NCBI RefSeq assembly: GCF_025997855.1
Contig: NZ_AP026560.1
Location: forward strand, 1,266,001 to 1,330,000
Source of the DNA: Deinococcus aetherius
GTDB lineage: Bacteria > Deinococcota > Deinococci > Deinococcales > Deinococcaceae
Length of the DNA stretch: 64,000 nucleotides
Direction: 5' to 3'
The notes beneath the pieces were generated by a model that was given only the letters and a program-made list of their open reading frames with translations, was not told the DNA's origin and ran no database searches. The translations under genes were made by a program, and so were the position numbers. Of the stretch, positions 50,312-60,951 are shown in pieces (the first letter of the stretch is position 1; each line of letters opens with the position of its first letter).

Positions 50312-50613
50312 TCGCGCCGCTGCTCGACGTTCGGGGCGTGCGGCACGCCGCCCTGGTGGACGCGCGCGGAGCCGTCGTCACCGCCGTCGGGGAGGAGGCG
50401 GACCTCGGCGTCGTGGGAGCGGGGCGGGCCGTGATCGGCAGCCTCCAGGCGGCCCTCGGCCAGGGGCAGTGGCAGGACCTTCTTCTCGACGTGGAGGGCG
50501 GCCCCCTGCTGCTGACCCCGCACGGCGACCAGATCCTGCTCACCGCCTTCGACGACGTGGCAAACCTGGGGCGCGTGCGCTTCGCGGTGCGGAGGCTGCT
50601 GGGGCAGGGGTAG
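50308..50613 (+). CDS. Roadblock/LC7-domain protein 3
   Basis: The 101-residue product starts at GTG 50308 inside the stop of protein 2. RGVRHAALVDARGAVVTAVG corresponds to the first helix and strands, and LLTPHGDQILLTAFDDVANLGRVRFAVRRL to the last helix. It is the most divergent of the three. It ends 25 bases before the convergent PIG-L gene. Confidence 0.7.
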   Translation: MIAPLLDVRGVRHAALVDARGAVVTAVGEEADLGVVGAGRAVIGSLQAALGQGQWQDLLLDVEGGPLLLTPHGDQILLTAFDDVANLGRVRFAVRRLLGQG

Positions 50614-50637
50614 GAACGCGAGTTCTCTCCCCGTCCC

Positions 50638-51471
50638 TCACCCGTCCAGCGTCTCGAAGCCGGGCACGCTGTCGAAGAGGCCCCGCAGCGGCAGGGTGGG
50701 AAGCGGCGTGCGAGTCCCGCCGACGGCGAAGCTCTCGACGCCCAGCAGGCGGGTTTCCAGCGCCTCACGCTCCTCGGGGCTCATGCGGCCCAGCAGGCTC
50801 GTCTCTCCCGTCTGGGTGCCGTGCGCGGCGAGGGCGGCCTTCTTGTTCTCCGCGTAGGCGGCGACGTTCATTCGCAGGGCGATGGTGTCCTCGCTGACCC
50901 CGTAGACCAGGGGGTCGAGGTCCTGCCCCATGCGCGAGATGCCCTGCGCCGCCTCGTGCGTGAACGCGGTGAAGTACAGGCGCCGGGGCCCCCCGCCCGC
51001 CACATGCCCGGTGCTGAAAAAGGCAGCAGTAGTCGCCCGGTGAATCTGGAGGTGGTCGATATGCCCGTATCCCCCGTGCGGGTCGAAGGTCACGACCACC
51101 TGGGGCCGCACCTCCTCGATCAGGGCGCGGAGTTTGACCTCCACATCGAGGGGCGAGACGTTCATCAGCGCGAGCGGGTCGTCGTATCGGGTGCGCTCGT
51201 AACGCCCCGAGTCGTGGTAGTCGAGGAAGATCGGTTCCGAAATCTCCAGCGCCCGGCACGCCTCGCGCAGTTCCCGCTCGCGTTGCTGGCCGAGGTCGTC
51301 CACCGTCATGCCCGGCACGGTGATCTTTCCGGCCTCGCCCCGGGTCGCGCAGGCGAGAAGTACCCGCACGCCCCGCCGCGCGTAGTGGGTGAGGGTGCCG
51401 CCGACGCTGAACGCCTCGTCGTCGGGGTGGGCGAACACCGCGAGGAGGGTGGGTTGCTCTGAGAACGTCAC
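50638..51471 (-). CDS. PIG-L family (LmbE-like) deacetylase
   Basis: The 277-residue protein has the zinc-site motif FAHPDDEAFSVGG, ACATRGEAG, and GYGHIDHLQIHRAT (H-x-x-H). This is the arrangement of N-acetylglucosaminyl deacetylases such as MshB and BshB. Deinococcus makes bacillithiol, so a BshB-type role is plausible, but other sugar amides cannot be excluded. The start is GTG 51471, 6 bases after TACACT (51478-51483, minus strand). The ATG upstream at 51513 lies before the promoter. Confidence 0.88.
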   Translation of the reverse strand: MTFSEQPTLLAVFAHPDDEAFSVGGTLTHYARRGVRVLLACATRGEAGKITVPGMTVDDLGQQRERELREACRALEISEPIFLDYHDSGRYERTRYDDPLALMNVSPLDVEVKLRALIEEVRPQVVVTFDPHGGYGHIDHLQIHRATTAAFFSTGHVAGGGPRRLYFTAFTHEAAQGISRMGQDLDPLVYGVSEDTIALRMNVAAYAENKKAALAAHGTQTGETSLLGRMSPEEREALETRLLGVESFAVGGTRTPLPTLPLRGLFDSVPGFETLDG

Positions 51472-51523
51472 CGGGGCAGTGTACGCCGGGAACGTCCGCC
51501 CGCCGGTTGGCATATTCCTTAGG

Positions 51524-51781
51524 GTGAAAGAAGCCTTGCGTACCCTCAGGGCGCTGCTGGCGCAACTTGTCCTCGCGCTGATCGGCCAGCCGGTGCCGGG
51601 TCCGGCGAGGCCCGAACGGAGACGCTCTGCCCGGAAACAGGAGCGGCCGGAGAAGGAGGAAGCTCCCGTCGGCCCGGTCGGAACGCTGCGAACGGTGGCG
51701 CGAGAAGCATTTTACGCGCTGATCGGTCAACCCTCTCCGGGCGAACCCTCCTCCGCTTCCAGGCGCAGGCCGCGCTCGTAG
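51524..51781 (+). CDS. Small basic protein with internal duplication
   Basis: This 85-residue product starts at GTG 51524, 5 bases after TATTCC (51513-51518). It contains two related stretches, ALRTLRALLAQLVLALIGQPVPG and TLRTVAREAFYALIGQPSPG, joined by a basic Arg/Lys/Glu linker. The last 55 bases overlap the antisense gene at 51727-51969. I do not recognise it. The repeated ALIGQP-x-PG motif supports a real protein. Confidence 0.5.
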   Translation: MKEALRTLRALLAQLVLALIGQPVPGPARPERRRSARKQERPEKEEAPVGPVGTLRTVAREAFYALIGQPSPGEPSSASRRRPRS

Positions 51782-51969
51782 AAGTCCCACAACTCGTCCG
51801 TCCAGCCCTCGTAGATGCGGCGGCGGTTGCCCAGGTCGGCGGCCTCCAGCGCCTCCCCGAGCGCCCGGTAAAAGCGGCTGCCCTGCTCGCGCATCGCCCG
51901 GGCCGTCCAGTACGTCTCGGAACCCAGCAGGGTGCTCAGGCGGCCCTGGTCGGAAGAGGGAACGGTCAT
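51727..51969 (-). CDS. Hypothetical helical protein
   Basis: This 80-residue protein is acidic and aromatic: LLGSETYWTARAMREQ, EALEAADLGNRRRIYEGWTDELWDFYERGL. It looks like a compact helical protein. The start is taken as ATG 51969, with ATG 51978 equally possible in frame. It is divergent from gluQ by under 40 bases. The family is not recognised. Confidence 0.6.
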   Translation of the reverse strand: MTVPSSDQGRLSTLLGSETYWTARAMREQGSRFYRALGEALEAADLGNRRRIYEGWTDELWDFYERGLRLEAEEGSPGEG

Positions 51970-52007
51970 GGGGGACATGATGCGGGGAGGACGCTACCCT
52001 GGCGCCG

Positions 52008-52913
52008 ATGACCTCCCCCTCCTCCCCCGTCGTGGGCCGTTTCGCTCCCAGCCCGACGGGCGCGATGCACCTGGGGAACGCGCGCACGGCCCTGCTCGCG
52101 TGGCTGCACTCCCGCGCCCTGGGGGGCCGACACCTCCTGCGTTTCGAGGACCTCGACACCGGGCGGGTGAGGGGCTGGGCCTTCGACACCACCCGCCGCG
52201 ACCTGGAATGGCTGGGGCTGGACTGGGACGCGGAGTTCGTACAGTCGGAGCGGCTGGACGTGTACGCGGAGGCGGTAGCGCAGCTCGACACCTACCCCTG
52301 CACCTGCACCCGGCGCGAGGTGCTGGCGGCTATCCAGGCGAGCGCGGGGGCCCCCCACGGCGAGGAACCCGTCTACCCCGGAACGTGCCGGGCGGGCAGC
52401 GTGAACCCGGGGCGCCCCGCCGCCCTGCGCTGGCGGGTGCCCGACGAGACCGTGTGTGCCCATGACGTGCTGACTGGCGAGACCCTCTGCCAGCACCTCC
52501 ACGGCGAGGTCGGTGACTTCGTGCTGCGCCGCAACGACGGGGCCTACGCCTACCACCTCGCGGTCGTGGTGGACGACGGCCTGATGGGCGTGACGGACGT
52601 GGTGCGCGGCGCCGACCTGTGGCCCGCCACGCCCCGGCAGGTAGCTCTGCAAAAGGCTTTGGGTTCCCCGACGCCGCGTTACCTCCATGTCCCCCTGATG
52701 ACCGACTTTCGCGGCGAGCGCCTCGCCAAGCGGGGGGGAGCGCCGCCCCTGATGGCCCTGCAGGAGGGGGGAGAGGAGCCGGGCCGGGTGCTGGCGGCCC
52801 TGGCCCGCTCGCTCGGCTGGGAGGTGCCGGAAACGGTCTGTCCGGAAGAGTTACTGCCGTCCTGGCGGGCACAATTAGCTGCGGCCCAATTCCCTCTTTC
52901 CCCACAAACTTAG
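52008..52913 (+). CDS. gluQ: tRNA glutamyl-Q(34) synthetase
   Basis: The 301-residue protein is a short GluRS-like protein without an anticodon domain: FAPSPTGAMHLGNARTALL (HIGH-type), LLRFEDLDTGRV, and a RLAKRGG motif in place of KMSKS. The CTCTRRE and YPGTC segments supply zinc ligands. It attaches Glu to queuosine at position 34 of tRNA-Asp. The ATG at 52008 follows TACCCT by 7 bases. The TAG stop lies within the palindrome that precedes trpB. Confidence 0.9.
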   Translation: MTSPSSPVVGRFAPSPTGAMHLGNARTALLAWLHSRALGGRHLLRFEDLDTGRVRGWAFDTTRRDLEWLGLDWDAEFVQSERLDVYAEAVAQLDTYPCTCTRREVLAAIQASAGAPHGEEPVYPGTCRAGSVNPGRPAALRWRVPDETVCAHDVLTGETLCQHLHGEVGDFVLRRNDGAYAYHLAVVVDDGLMGVTDVVRGADLWPATPRQVALQKALGSPTPRYLHVPLMTDFRGERLAKRGGAPPLMALQEGGEEPGRVLAALARSLGWEVPETVCPEELLPSWRAQLAAAQFPLSPQT

Positions 52914-52930
52914 ATGACTTGTCTAAGTTT
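52906..52930. promoter_or_regulatory. 9-bp inverted repeat before trpB
   Basis: AAACTTAGA (52906-52914) and TCTAAGTTT (52922-52930) are perfect inverted repeats around TGACTTG. The first arm overlaps the gluQ stop codon. It may be an operator, or a weak AT-rich terminator for gluQ. Confidence 0.55.
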
Positions 52931-52932
52931 TC

Positions 52933-52946
52933 CGAACGCGCGTTAG
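52933..52946. promoter_or_regulatory. TetR-type operator palindrome before trpB
   Basis: CGAACGCGCGTTAG differs at only one base from 6419-6432 and fits C-N-AACG-NN-CGTT-N-G. It lies over the -35 region of the likely trpB promoter, whose -10 is TACCCT at 52959-52964. Confidence 0.6.
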
Positions 52947-52973
52947 GGTCGAACCTTCTACCCTGTAGGCACC

Positions 52974-54247
<1,274 letters not shown>

Positions 54248-54251
<4 letters not shown>

Positions 54252-55048
54252 CCGCGACGTTGACGAGGGGGGCCGAGCGCATTCACGCCGCCTTCGACCG
54301 GGCGAAGGAGGAGGGGCGCGCCGCCTTCATGCCCTTCATGACGGCGGGTTATCCGAGCGCCGAGGAGTTTCCTGCCGTGGTCGACACCCTGCTCGCCCAT
54401 GCCGACCTGCTGGAGGTGGGCATCCCCTACTCCGATCCCCTCGGGGACGGCCCCACCGTCCAGCGGGCGTCGGAGCAGGCGCTGGCGGGGGGGACGAGCA
54501 CGCGGCGCACGCTCGCGCTCGTGAAGGACCTGCGGGAGCGGCACGACACGCCCATCGTGGTCATGACGTACGTGAACCCGATCTACGCCGTGGGGCCGCG
54601 CGAGTTCATGCGTCTTTGCAAGGACGCGGGGGTGGACGGCCTGATCCTCCCCGACCTGCCGCCCGACCAGGACCTCGAAATCGCCGACCTCGCCGCCGAG
54701 CACGGGCTGGCGGTGACCTTCCTGATCGCGCCGACGAGCACGCCGGGGCGGGTGCGGCTGGTGGCGGACGCCTGCACGGGTTTCCTGTACGCCGTCTCGG
54801 TGACGGGCGTGACCGGGGCGCGGGAGGGGTCGGCGCTCGGCGAGGTGCCCGCCATGCTCGCCCTCGCCCGGGAACACGCCCGGGTACCCGTCGCCGTGGG
54901 CTTCGGGGTGAAGGACGCCGCCACCGCCCATCAGGTCGCCAGGGTGGCGGACGGGGTGGTGGTGGGCAGCGCCTTCATCAATGCCGTGCGGGAAGGGCAG
55001 GACGTGGGGACGCTCGCCGCCAGCATCGCCGAGGGGTGCCGCCGGTAG
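54248..55048 (+). CDS. trpA: Tryptophan synthase alpha subunit
   Basis: TrpA cleaves indole-3-glycerol phosphate. The 266-residue TIM barrel has [12 protein letters not shown], the catalytic Glu in [30 protein letters not shown], the catalytic Asp in [22 protein letters not shown] and [14 protein letters not shown] 54248 overlaps the trpB stop, so the two subunits are coupled. Other trp genes are not in the window. Confidence 0.96.
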
Positions 55049-55066
55049 GACCCGGTAGCACGACCG

Positions 55067-55102
55067 AGGGGCCAGCTTGCCGGGTTGAAGCTGACCCCTC
55101 CT
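55067..55102. terminator. Terminator between trpA and the convergent MFS gene
   Basis: AGGGGCCAGCTT (55067-55078) pairs with AAGCTGACCCCT (55088-55099) at 11 of 12 positions, followed by a pyrimidine tract. Confidence 0.7.
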
Positions 55103-55123
55103 CCATTTCTTCCCCTGGCCCCT

Positions 55124-56347
55124 TCACAGGGGCGCTTCGACCTTCCGCCGTGACACCGCTCGTGAGCGCGTGATGGCCTGCATCACCACCCAAGCCCCCA
55201 GGGTGAGCCCCGCGCACAGCAGGAACACCGCCCGGTAACCGAAAAGCTGCGCCCAGGCCCCCGACACGATGCCCGCGAACATGCTCCCTATGTTCATGGT
55301 GTTCGAGTACAGGGTGGTGGCGACGCCGAAGCGCCCCGGCATGAGTTCCTGGAAGTACGCCATCCCCAGCCCCGCCAGCACAGCGAGGACTGCCGCCCGC
55401 ACCGCCTGGGTGACGATCAGAAGTGGCATCCCCTGCGCGAGAAAGAGCAACGCGAAGTGCAGCACGAAGAGGCCCATCGCCCACTTCACCAGCCGCTCGG
55501 TGGAGGGGAGCCGCCGCGCGGCCACGAAGGCGAGCATGAAGGGGATCTCCAGCAGGGCGCAGAAGCCCACGAGAAAGCCCACCTGCCCGTCCGTGCCGCC
55601 CAGCTCCCGGGTGACGAGCAGCGGGAACATCGTCATCCCCATGCTCATGCTCATGCCGTACAGCACGAAGGCGACGGCGACCGGGGCGAGGGGACGGCGG
55701 GGCCGTTCGTCCTGGGCCGCCTCGGTGGTGACGGCGTTCATGGCGACGGGGCGTGTGGCCCGCACCTGCAAGACGGGCAGGGCCGCCAGCGCGAGGCACC
55801 CCGCCGTGAGGAGAAAGAGCCCCCCGAAGTCCAGCCGCGCGAGGGCGAAGGCGCCGAGCCCCGGCCCCACCACCCAGGCGAGCGCGAAGACCGAACGCAG
55901 CGCCGTCACCGCCCGGTCGGGGAGGGTCCCCGGCGCCGCCGCGAACTGCGCCCGCGCGAGCGAGAACACCTGCGGGAAGGCCGCCGCCCCCGTCGCCAGC
56001 AGGGTCGCCCCGACGAGCAGCAGCCCTGGGTACGCCCGGGTAACGCTCAACCCCGCGTAGCCGAGGGCGGACGCCGCGAGCGCGAGCAGCAGGACGGGCC
56101 GTCGGTCGCTCAGCCGGTCCGACAGGCGGGCCAGACGGGTGCTGATCAGGACGCTGCTCACGGCCGTCAGGGTGAGGAAGACGCCCAGTTGCAGCGGCGT
56201 GAGTTGCAGGCGGTTCACGGCGAAGAGGGGAAGGAAGGGGGCGGCGAGCGACTGGGCCAGGCCGATCAGGAGCACCGTGAGGGCGAGCCCCGGGGCGTGG
56301 GGAAGGCGCCAGGCGGCGGCGAGAGCGGGAGAGGGGGCGTCCGACAT
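55124..56347 (-). CDS. MFS transporter
   Basis: The 407-residue protein has 12 predicted membrane spans in two halves. The MFS loop-2/3 motif reads RLARLSDRLSDRRPVLL, and the second-half counterpart lies near AARRLPSTERLVKW. The fold resembles sugar-efflux or drug-efflux (SET/DHA) members, but the cargo is unknown. The start is ATG 56347, 7 bases after TAGGGT (minus strand, 56355-56360); the 56476 reading is rejected. It is convergent with trpBA. Confidence 0.8.
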   Translation of the reverse strand: MSDAPSPALAAAWRLPHAPGLALTVLLIGLAQSLAAPFLPLFAVNRLQLTPLQLGVFLTLTAVSSVLISTRLARLSDRLSDRRPVLLLALAASALGYAGLSVTRAYPGLLLVGATLLATGAAAFPQVFSLARAQFAAAPGTLPDRAVTALRSVFALAWVVGPGLGAFALARLDFGGLFLLTAGCLALAALPVLQVRATRPVAMNAVTTEAAQDERPRRPLAPVAVAFVLYGMSMSMGMTMFPLLVTRELGGTDGQVGFLVGFCALLEIPFMLAFVAARRLPSTERLVKWAMGLFVLHFALLFLAQGMPLLIVTQAVRAAVLAVLAGLGMAYFQELMPGRFGVATTLYSNTMNIGSMFAGIVSGAWAQLFGYRAVFLLCAGLTLGAWVVMQAITRSRAVSRRKVEAPL

Positions 56348-56482
56348 GGGCGTCACCCTAAAGCGTTTGGGTGTGAAGGGTTTGGGAACGCCCCACCTCT
56401 CCCCGAATGACAGCGTGCTTTGGCCGGGTTGAAGTGTGACGACGCCCCCTTCTTCACAGGGGGCGGACGCTAGCAAGAAGAT

Positions 56483-58948
56483 TTAACGTTGTACGCGCAG
56501 GTATTCAGGAGCAGGCTGCGAGGACTGAAAGCCAAAGGTGTAGGCCGTACCTGCACCCGGTGCGAGGCTCAGGCTGTGGAGATCATGGTCGCTGTATTCC
56601 AGTGCGACATACTCCTGCGCTCCCGTAGCTAAGTCGAGCCGCACCAGCGCTTTCTGGCGCAGGAACCAGGCCGTCTCGCCGTCTTCGACGGCCACCTGCT
56701 TATAGCCATCGCCCGCATTGGCAACCCCGTTGATGTTTACCCGCTGTGCGACGGAAAGGTCAGCCAGGTTGAGGCGGTTGAGGGTGGCATCTGGTCCGCT
56801 CACCGCAACCCACAGCTGTCCCTGACGGTCCAGGCTGTAGGCGCGGACCCTGCCCATGCCGCCGAGATACAGGGGAGAAGCAGACGCCACGCTCGCGCCG
56901 GTCGTTGTGTCCACGCGAACCAGGGTGCCGTCACCGGCGGCGAACAGCACGTACTCCCCCGCCGCGTCGTTGGTCACGGCCACGCCACTCGACGCGCTCT
57001 TCACTGTGGGAATAGTGACGATCTCGCCCGTGATGGGGTTCAGGCGGCGCAGTTGCGGCACGTTGAACCCGTCGAAGAACATGAACCAGGCACGGCCCGC
57101 GCTATCCACACCGAATGAGAGTGGCGCGGTCGGGTCGCCGTAGCCGCCCACCGGGAAAGTTTGCACGCTACCCTGGGCCAGGCGATAAAGCGCGCGGCTC
57201 CCCGTTCCGCTGGCCCAGACACTCCCGTCAGGCCCCACGCGGAGAGCTTGGCCGTTGACGCCGTCTCCCAGGGCGACCCGGGAAATTACCTGCTGGTTGC
57301 GAATTTGAAGGACATAGCCTCCCTGAAGCCCCCACAGATCGCCGTTGCTCGCCAGGGTCAGCGCCGTCACGGCGCCATCGCCGAGGAGCGTACGGCGGGG
57401 CGTTACTTTTCCAGCCACGGTAGAGGGTGTCCCGTATAGCGTCTGGACAGCAGGTCCACCCACTTGGCCCTGGAAATCACCGACGGAGGCGTCGGCACTC
57501 GCGGTGAGCCTCAAGGTGACGGCCGCGCTGGCACCGTCACCGAGTGTGACGGTTTCGCTGGAAGCCGTTATGCCTGTGGGGAGGCCCGTCAGGGTCAGAG
57601 TCGTGACGCCGCTGAAGCCGTTTTCGCTGAAGGCCGTGACGGTCACCTCGGCCGTCTCTCCCTGGGGCAGAAAGGTCAAGCGGGTGGGATCGGCATAGAC
57701 GCGGACGGCGGGAGCGGCGACCGTCACGCTGGGGAGCGTGCCCCCACCCACCGGGGTGCCGCCCTTACGCACGATGATCTGGAGCGGTCCCGTATACGCG
57801 GGGGCGTTCGCCTCGGCCGTCAAGGTCAGGGTTGTACCGAGGGTCTGGGCTTGGAGTCCCCTCGTTTGAGCTTCCAGGGTGCGGATCAGCCGCCGCGCTA
57901 CACCCGGAAGGCTCTGGCCGCTTAGCGGTGTCAACGTCAGCTTGGCCGGGGAGACGCGGATGCCGGGCACGTCCGTTTCTAGCGTAACCTCACCGCTCAG
58001 GCCACCCATCTGTGTAAACAGCGCGTCACGTGTTGCAGACGCTCCGGGGCGGAGGGTCAGAGGTGACTCGTCACGGAAGTAGACCTGGCTGCTCTCCTCT
58101 GCCCGCTTGAAGCCGAGGGTCACGCTAGCGCCCGCCTCGATGCTGCTCACGTTGTAGTGGTTCCGGGCCGTTGTGGTGGGCAGCTCGGTGATCTGCACTG
58201 CGTTCCAGCCGCGCGTGAGGTTGAGACGTAGGTCGAGTTCGGTTGTGCCGCAGGTGGCGGTACCTGTGAAGGTGGCGTTCGTGTCGGAGTAGAGGCGAGT
58301 CACCGGACGACCGTCGGAGGTCTGCTCGGTCACTGTGCCGAGGAAGTCGCTCTGGCGGCTGAAGGCCAGAATTTCGGGGAGTTCGGCACCAAAGTCCAGG
58401 GTGCTGCGTTCGCCATTGAAGGTACAGCCTTCCAGGAAAGACCCCAGTCGGCCCGGTGTAGGCAGACCACTATCCACTCTGCCTGTGGACGTGATGGTGG
58501 GAGATGTGGCATCCACGACTGTACCGCTCAAGGAGAAGTACACCCCGAGTGCAGCGGCGCCGAAGGTCCAGCCTGGCAGCATGCCTTGGATACGAGCGAG
58601 ATTCAGTGCCGTGGGGGTTGGAGTCGACTCATACCCCAACGTGACCGTCTTGTCCGCGTCCAGCGTGACGGTCTGCGCTCCGGGCGTCGTGTAGCCGTTG
58701 ACGGCCCCGCCCTCGACCTTGAACACGTCCCCGGCCTTGAGGCTGGCGAAAGTCTTGCTGCCCTCCAACGTGCCGCTGAAGACGGAAGCGTTCGTCGTCG
58801 TGTTCATGACGGTGACGGGCGCGCTCGCCACTCCGTCCAGCTTGACGGTGAGGCTGTGGGTGGTGGGAGGAGGCATGGGCCCGCCCGTGCAGGCTCCCAG
58901 GAGAACCGTGAGACCGAGCATGGTACCGGAAAGTCGAAGTCTCTTCAT
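56483..58948 (-). CDS. Large exported lipoprotein with Ig-like and beta-propeller regions
   Basis: The 821-residue protein has a lipoprotein signal with lipobox LLGAC (Cys20), so it is anchored to a membrane on the outside. After a low-complexity stretch, several beta-rich segments resemble Ig/BIg-like domains (VTVMNTTTNASVFSG, LRPGASATRDALF, GETAEVTVTAFSENGFSGV). The C-terminal ~300 residues read like a streptogramin-lyase/NHL-type propeller (LASNGDLWGLQGG, VGPDGSVWASGTG, LDRQGQLWVAVSG). No catalytic residues are evident, so a binding or structural role is likely. Codon use is less biased than in neighbours. Confidence 0.75.
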   Translation of the reverse strand: MKRLRLSGTMLGLTVLLGACTGGPMPPPTTHSLTVKLDGVASAPVTVMNTTTNASVFSGTLEGSKTFASLKAGDVFKVEGGAVNGYTTPGAQTVTLDADKTVTLGYESTPTPTALNLARIQGMLPGWTFGAAALGVYFSLSGTVVDATSPTITSTGRVDSGLPTPGRLGSFLEGCTFNGERSTLDFGAELPEILAFSRQSDFLGTVTEQTSDGRPVTRLYSDTNATFTGTATCGTTELDLRLNLTRGWNAVQITELPTTTARNHYNVSSIEAGASVTLGFKRAEESSQVYFRDESPLTLRPGASATRDALFTQMGGLSGEVTLETDVPGIRVSPAKLTLTPLSGQSLPGVARRLIRTLEAQTRGLQAQTLGTTLTLTAEANAPAYTGPLQIIVRKGGTPVGGGTLPSVTVAAPAVRVYADPTRLTFLPQGETAEVTVTAFSENGFSGVTTLTLTGLPTGITASSETVTLGDGASAAVTLRLTASADASVGDFQGQVGGPAVQTLYGTPSTVAGKVTPRRTLLGDGAVTALTLASNGDLWGLQGGYVLQIRNQQVISRVALGDGVNGQALRVGPDGSVWASGTGSRALYRLAQGSVQTFPVGGYGDPTAPLSFGVDSAGRAWFMFFDGFNVPQLRRLNPITGEIVTIPTVKSASSGVAVTNDAAGEYVLFAAGDGTLVRVDTTTGASVASASPLYLGGMGRVRAYSLDRQGQLWVAVSGPDATLNRLNLADLSVAQRVNINGVANAGDGYKQVAVEDGETAWFLRQKALVRLDLATGAQEYVALEYSDHDLHSLSLAPGAGTAYTFGFQSSQPAPEYLRVQR

Positions 58949-59125
58949 GTACGCTCAGGATTCTAAGGAACCTTTTCTTTCGTCGTTGTCAACTTTGAGG
59001 CGACCACCCGTCTCATGAAGCCTTCGTCAGATAAAGGCGGGAGTGGGAAAGTTCTCATCAAAGAGGAGGAGTTCACCGCGACCCCGTCTACACGTCTCGC
59101 CTTGCCGCGCCCTGCCCGGCCGCGC

Positions 59126-59131
59126 TACACT
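59126..59131 (+). promoter_or_regulatory. -10 box of the leu operon leader
   Basis: TACACT lies 7 bases before ATG 59139 and is the only good -10 box in the leader. It drives the leader peptide and, after the attenuator, leuC. Bases 58949-59125 hold no gene that I can support. Confidence 0.65.
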
Positions 59132-59138
59132 TGCCCCG

Positions 59139-59208
<70 letters not shown>

Positions 59209-59228
59209 AGCCCAGCGTTCGCCTATCC

Positions 59229-59266
59229 GCCCCCGGAGCAGAAAAGTGCTTCGGGGGCTTTCGCTT
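59229..59266 (+). terminator. Attenuator terminator before leuC
   Basis: GCCCCCGGAGCA (59229-59240) pairs with TGCTTCGGGGGC (59247-59258) in a 12-bp stem with one G-U, loop GAAAAG, followed by TTTCGCTT. The antiterminator 59194-59201 with 59227-59234 uses its 5' arm. Confidence 0.75.
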
Positions 59267-59300
59267 GCAGGACGTGCAGTCTGAGAGGAGTTGTGCCTGT

Positions 59301-60590
<1,290 letters not shown>

Positions 60591-60591
60591 G

Positions 60592-60918
60592 GTGGCCGCA
60601 GAGTGGGTCTGGATCGTGGTGGGATTCGGCGGAGCTGGGTATCTGATGGGTTTGGCTGTCACCCGCAATCCACGCTGGGCGCTGTCGCCTGCACTTGCCT
60701 GTGTCCTGCTCATTCCTGTGTGGTTCTGGCTCGCTTCCCTGCTGCCCTACTACGACCCACAGATGCCCATGATCTTTGGAATTCCAATGACCGTAGTCCT
60801 GCTGGGCGCGACCCTGTTGGGGAAGGTAAGGTGGCGGGCAGGCGTGGCCTCGGTGGTCGCCACGCCATTGGCACTCTGCCTCTACGCCTTTATGAGCGAT
60901 GTGTGGCAGCACAAATAG
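60592..60918 (+). CDS. Small four-helix membrane protein
   Basis: The 108-residue product has about four membrane segments (WVWIVVGFGGAGYLMGLAV, LSPALACVLLIPVWFWLASL, IFGIPMTVVLLGATLL, GVASVVATPLALCLYAF). No family is recognised. GTG 60592 overlaps nothing but starts one base after the leuC TGA, so it is co-transcribed. Its role in or near the leucine operon is unknown. Confidence 0.6.
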   Translation: MAAEWVWIVVGFGGAGYLMGLAVTRNPRWALSPALACVLLIPVWFWLASLLPYYDPQMPMIFGIPMTVVLLGATLLGKVRWRAGVASVVATPLALCLYAFMSDVWQHK

Positions 60919-60951
60919 AGCGGAATGTGATTTCAAAGTGTGGGAGTCCCT

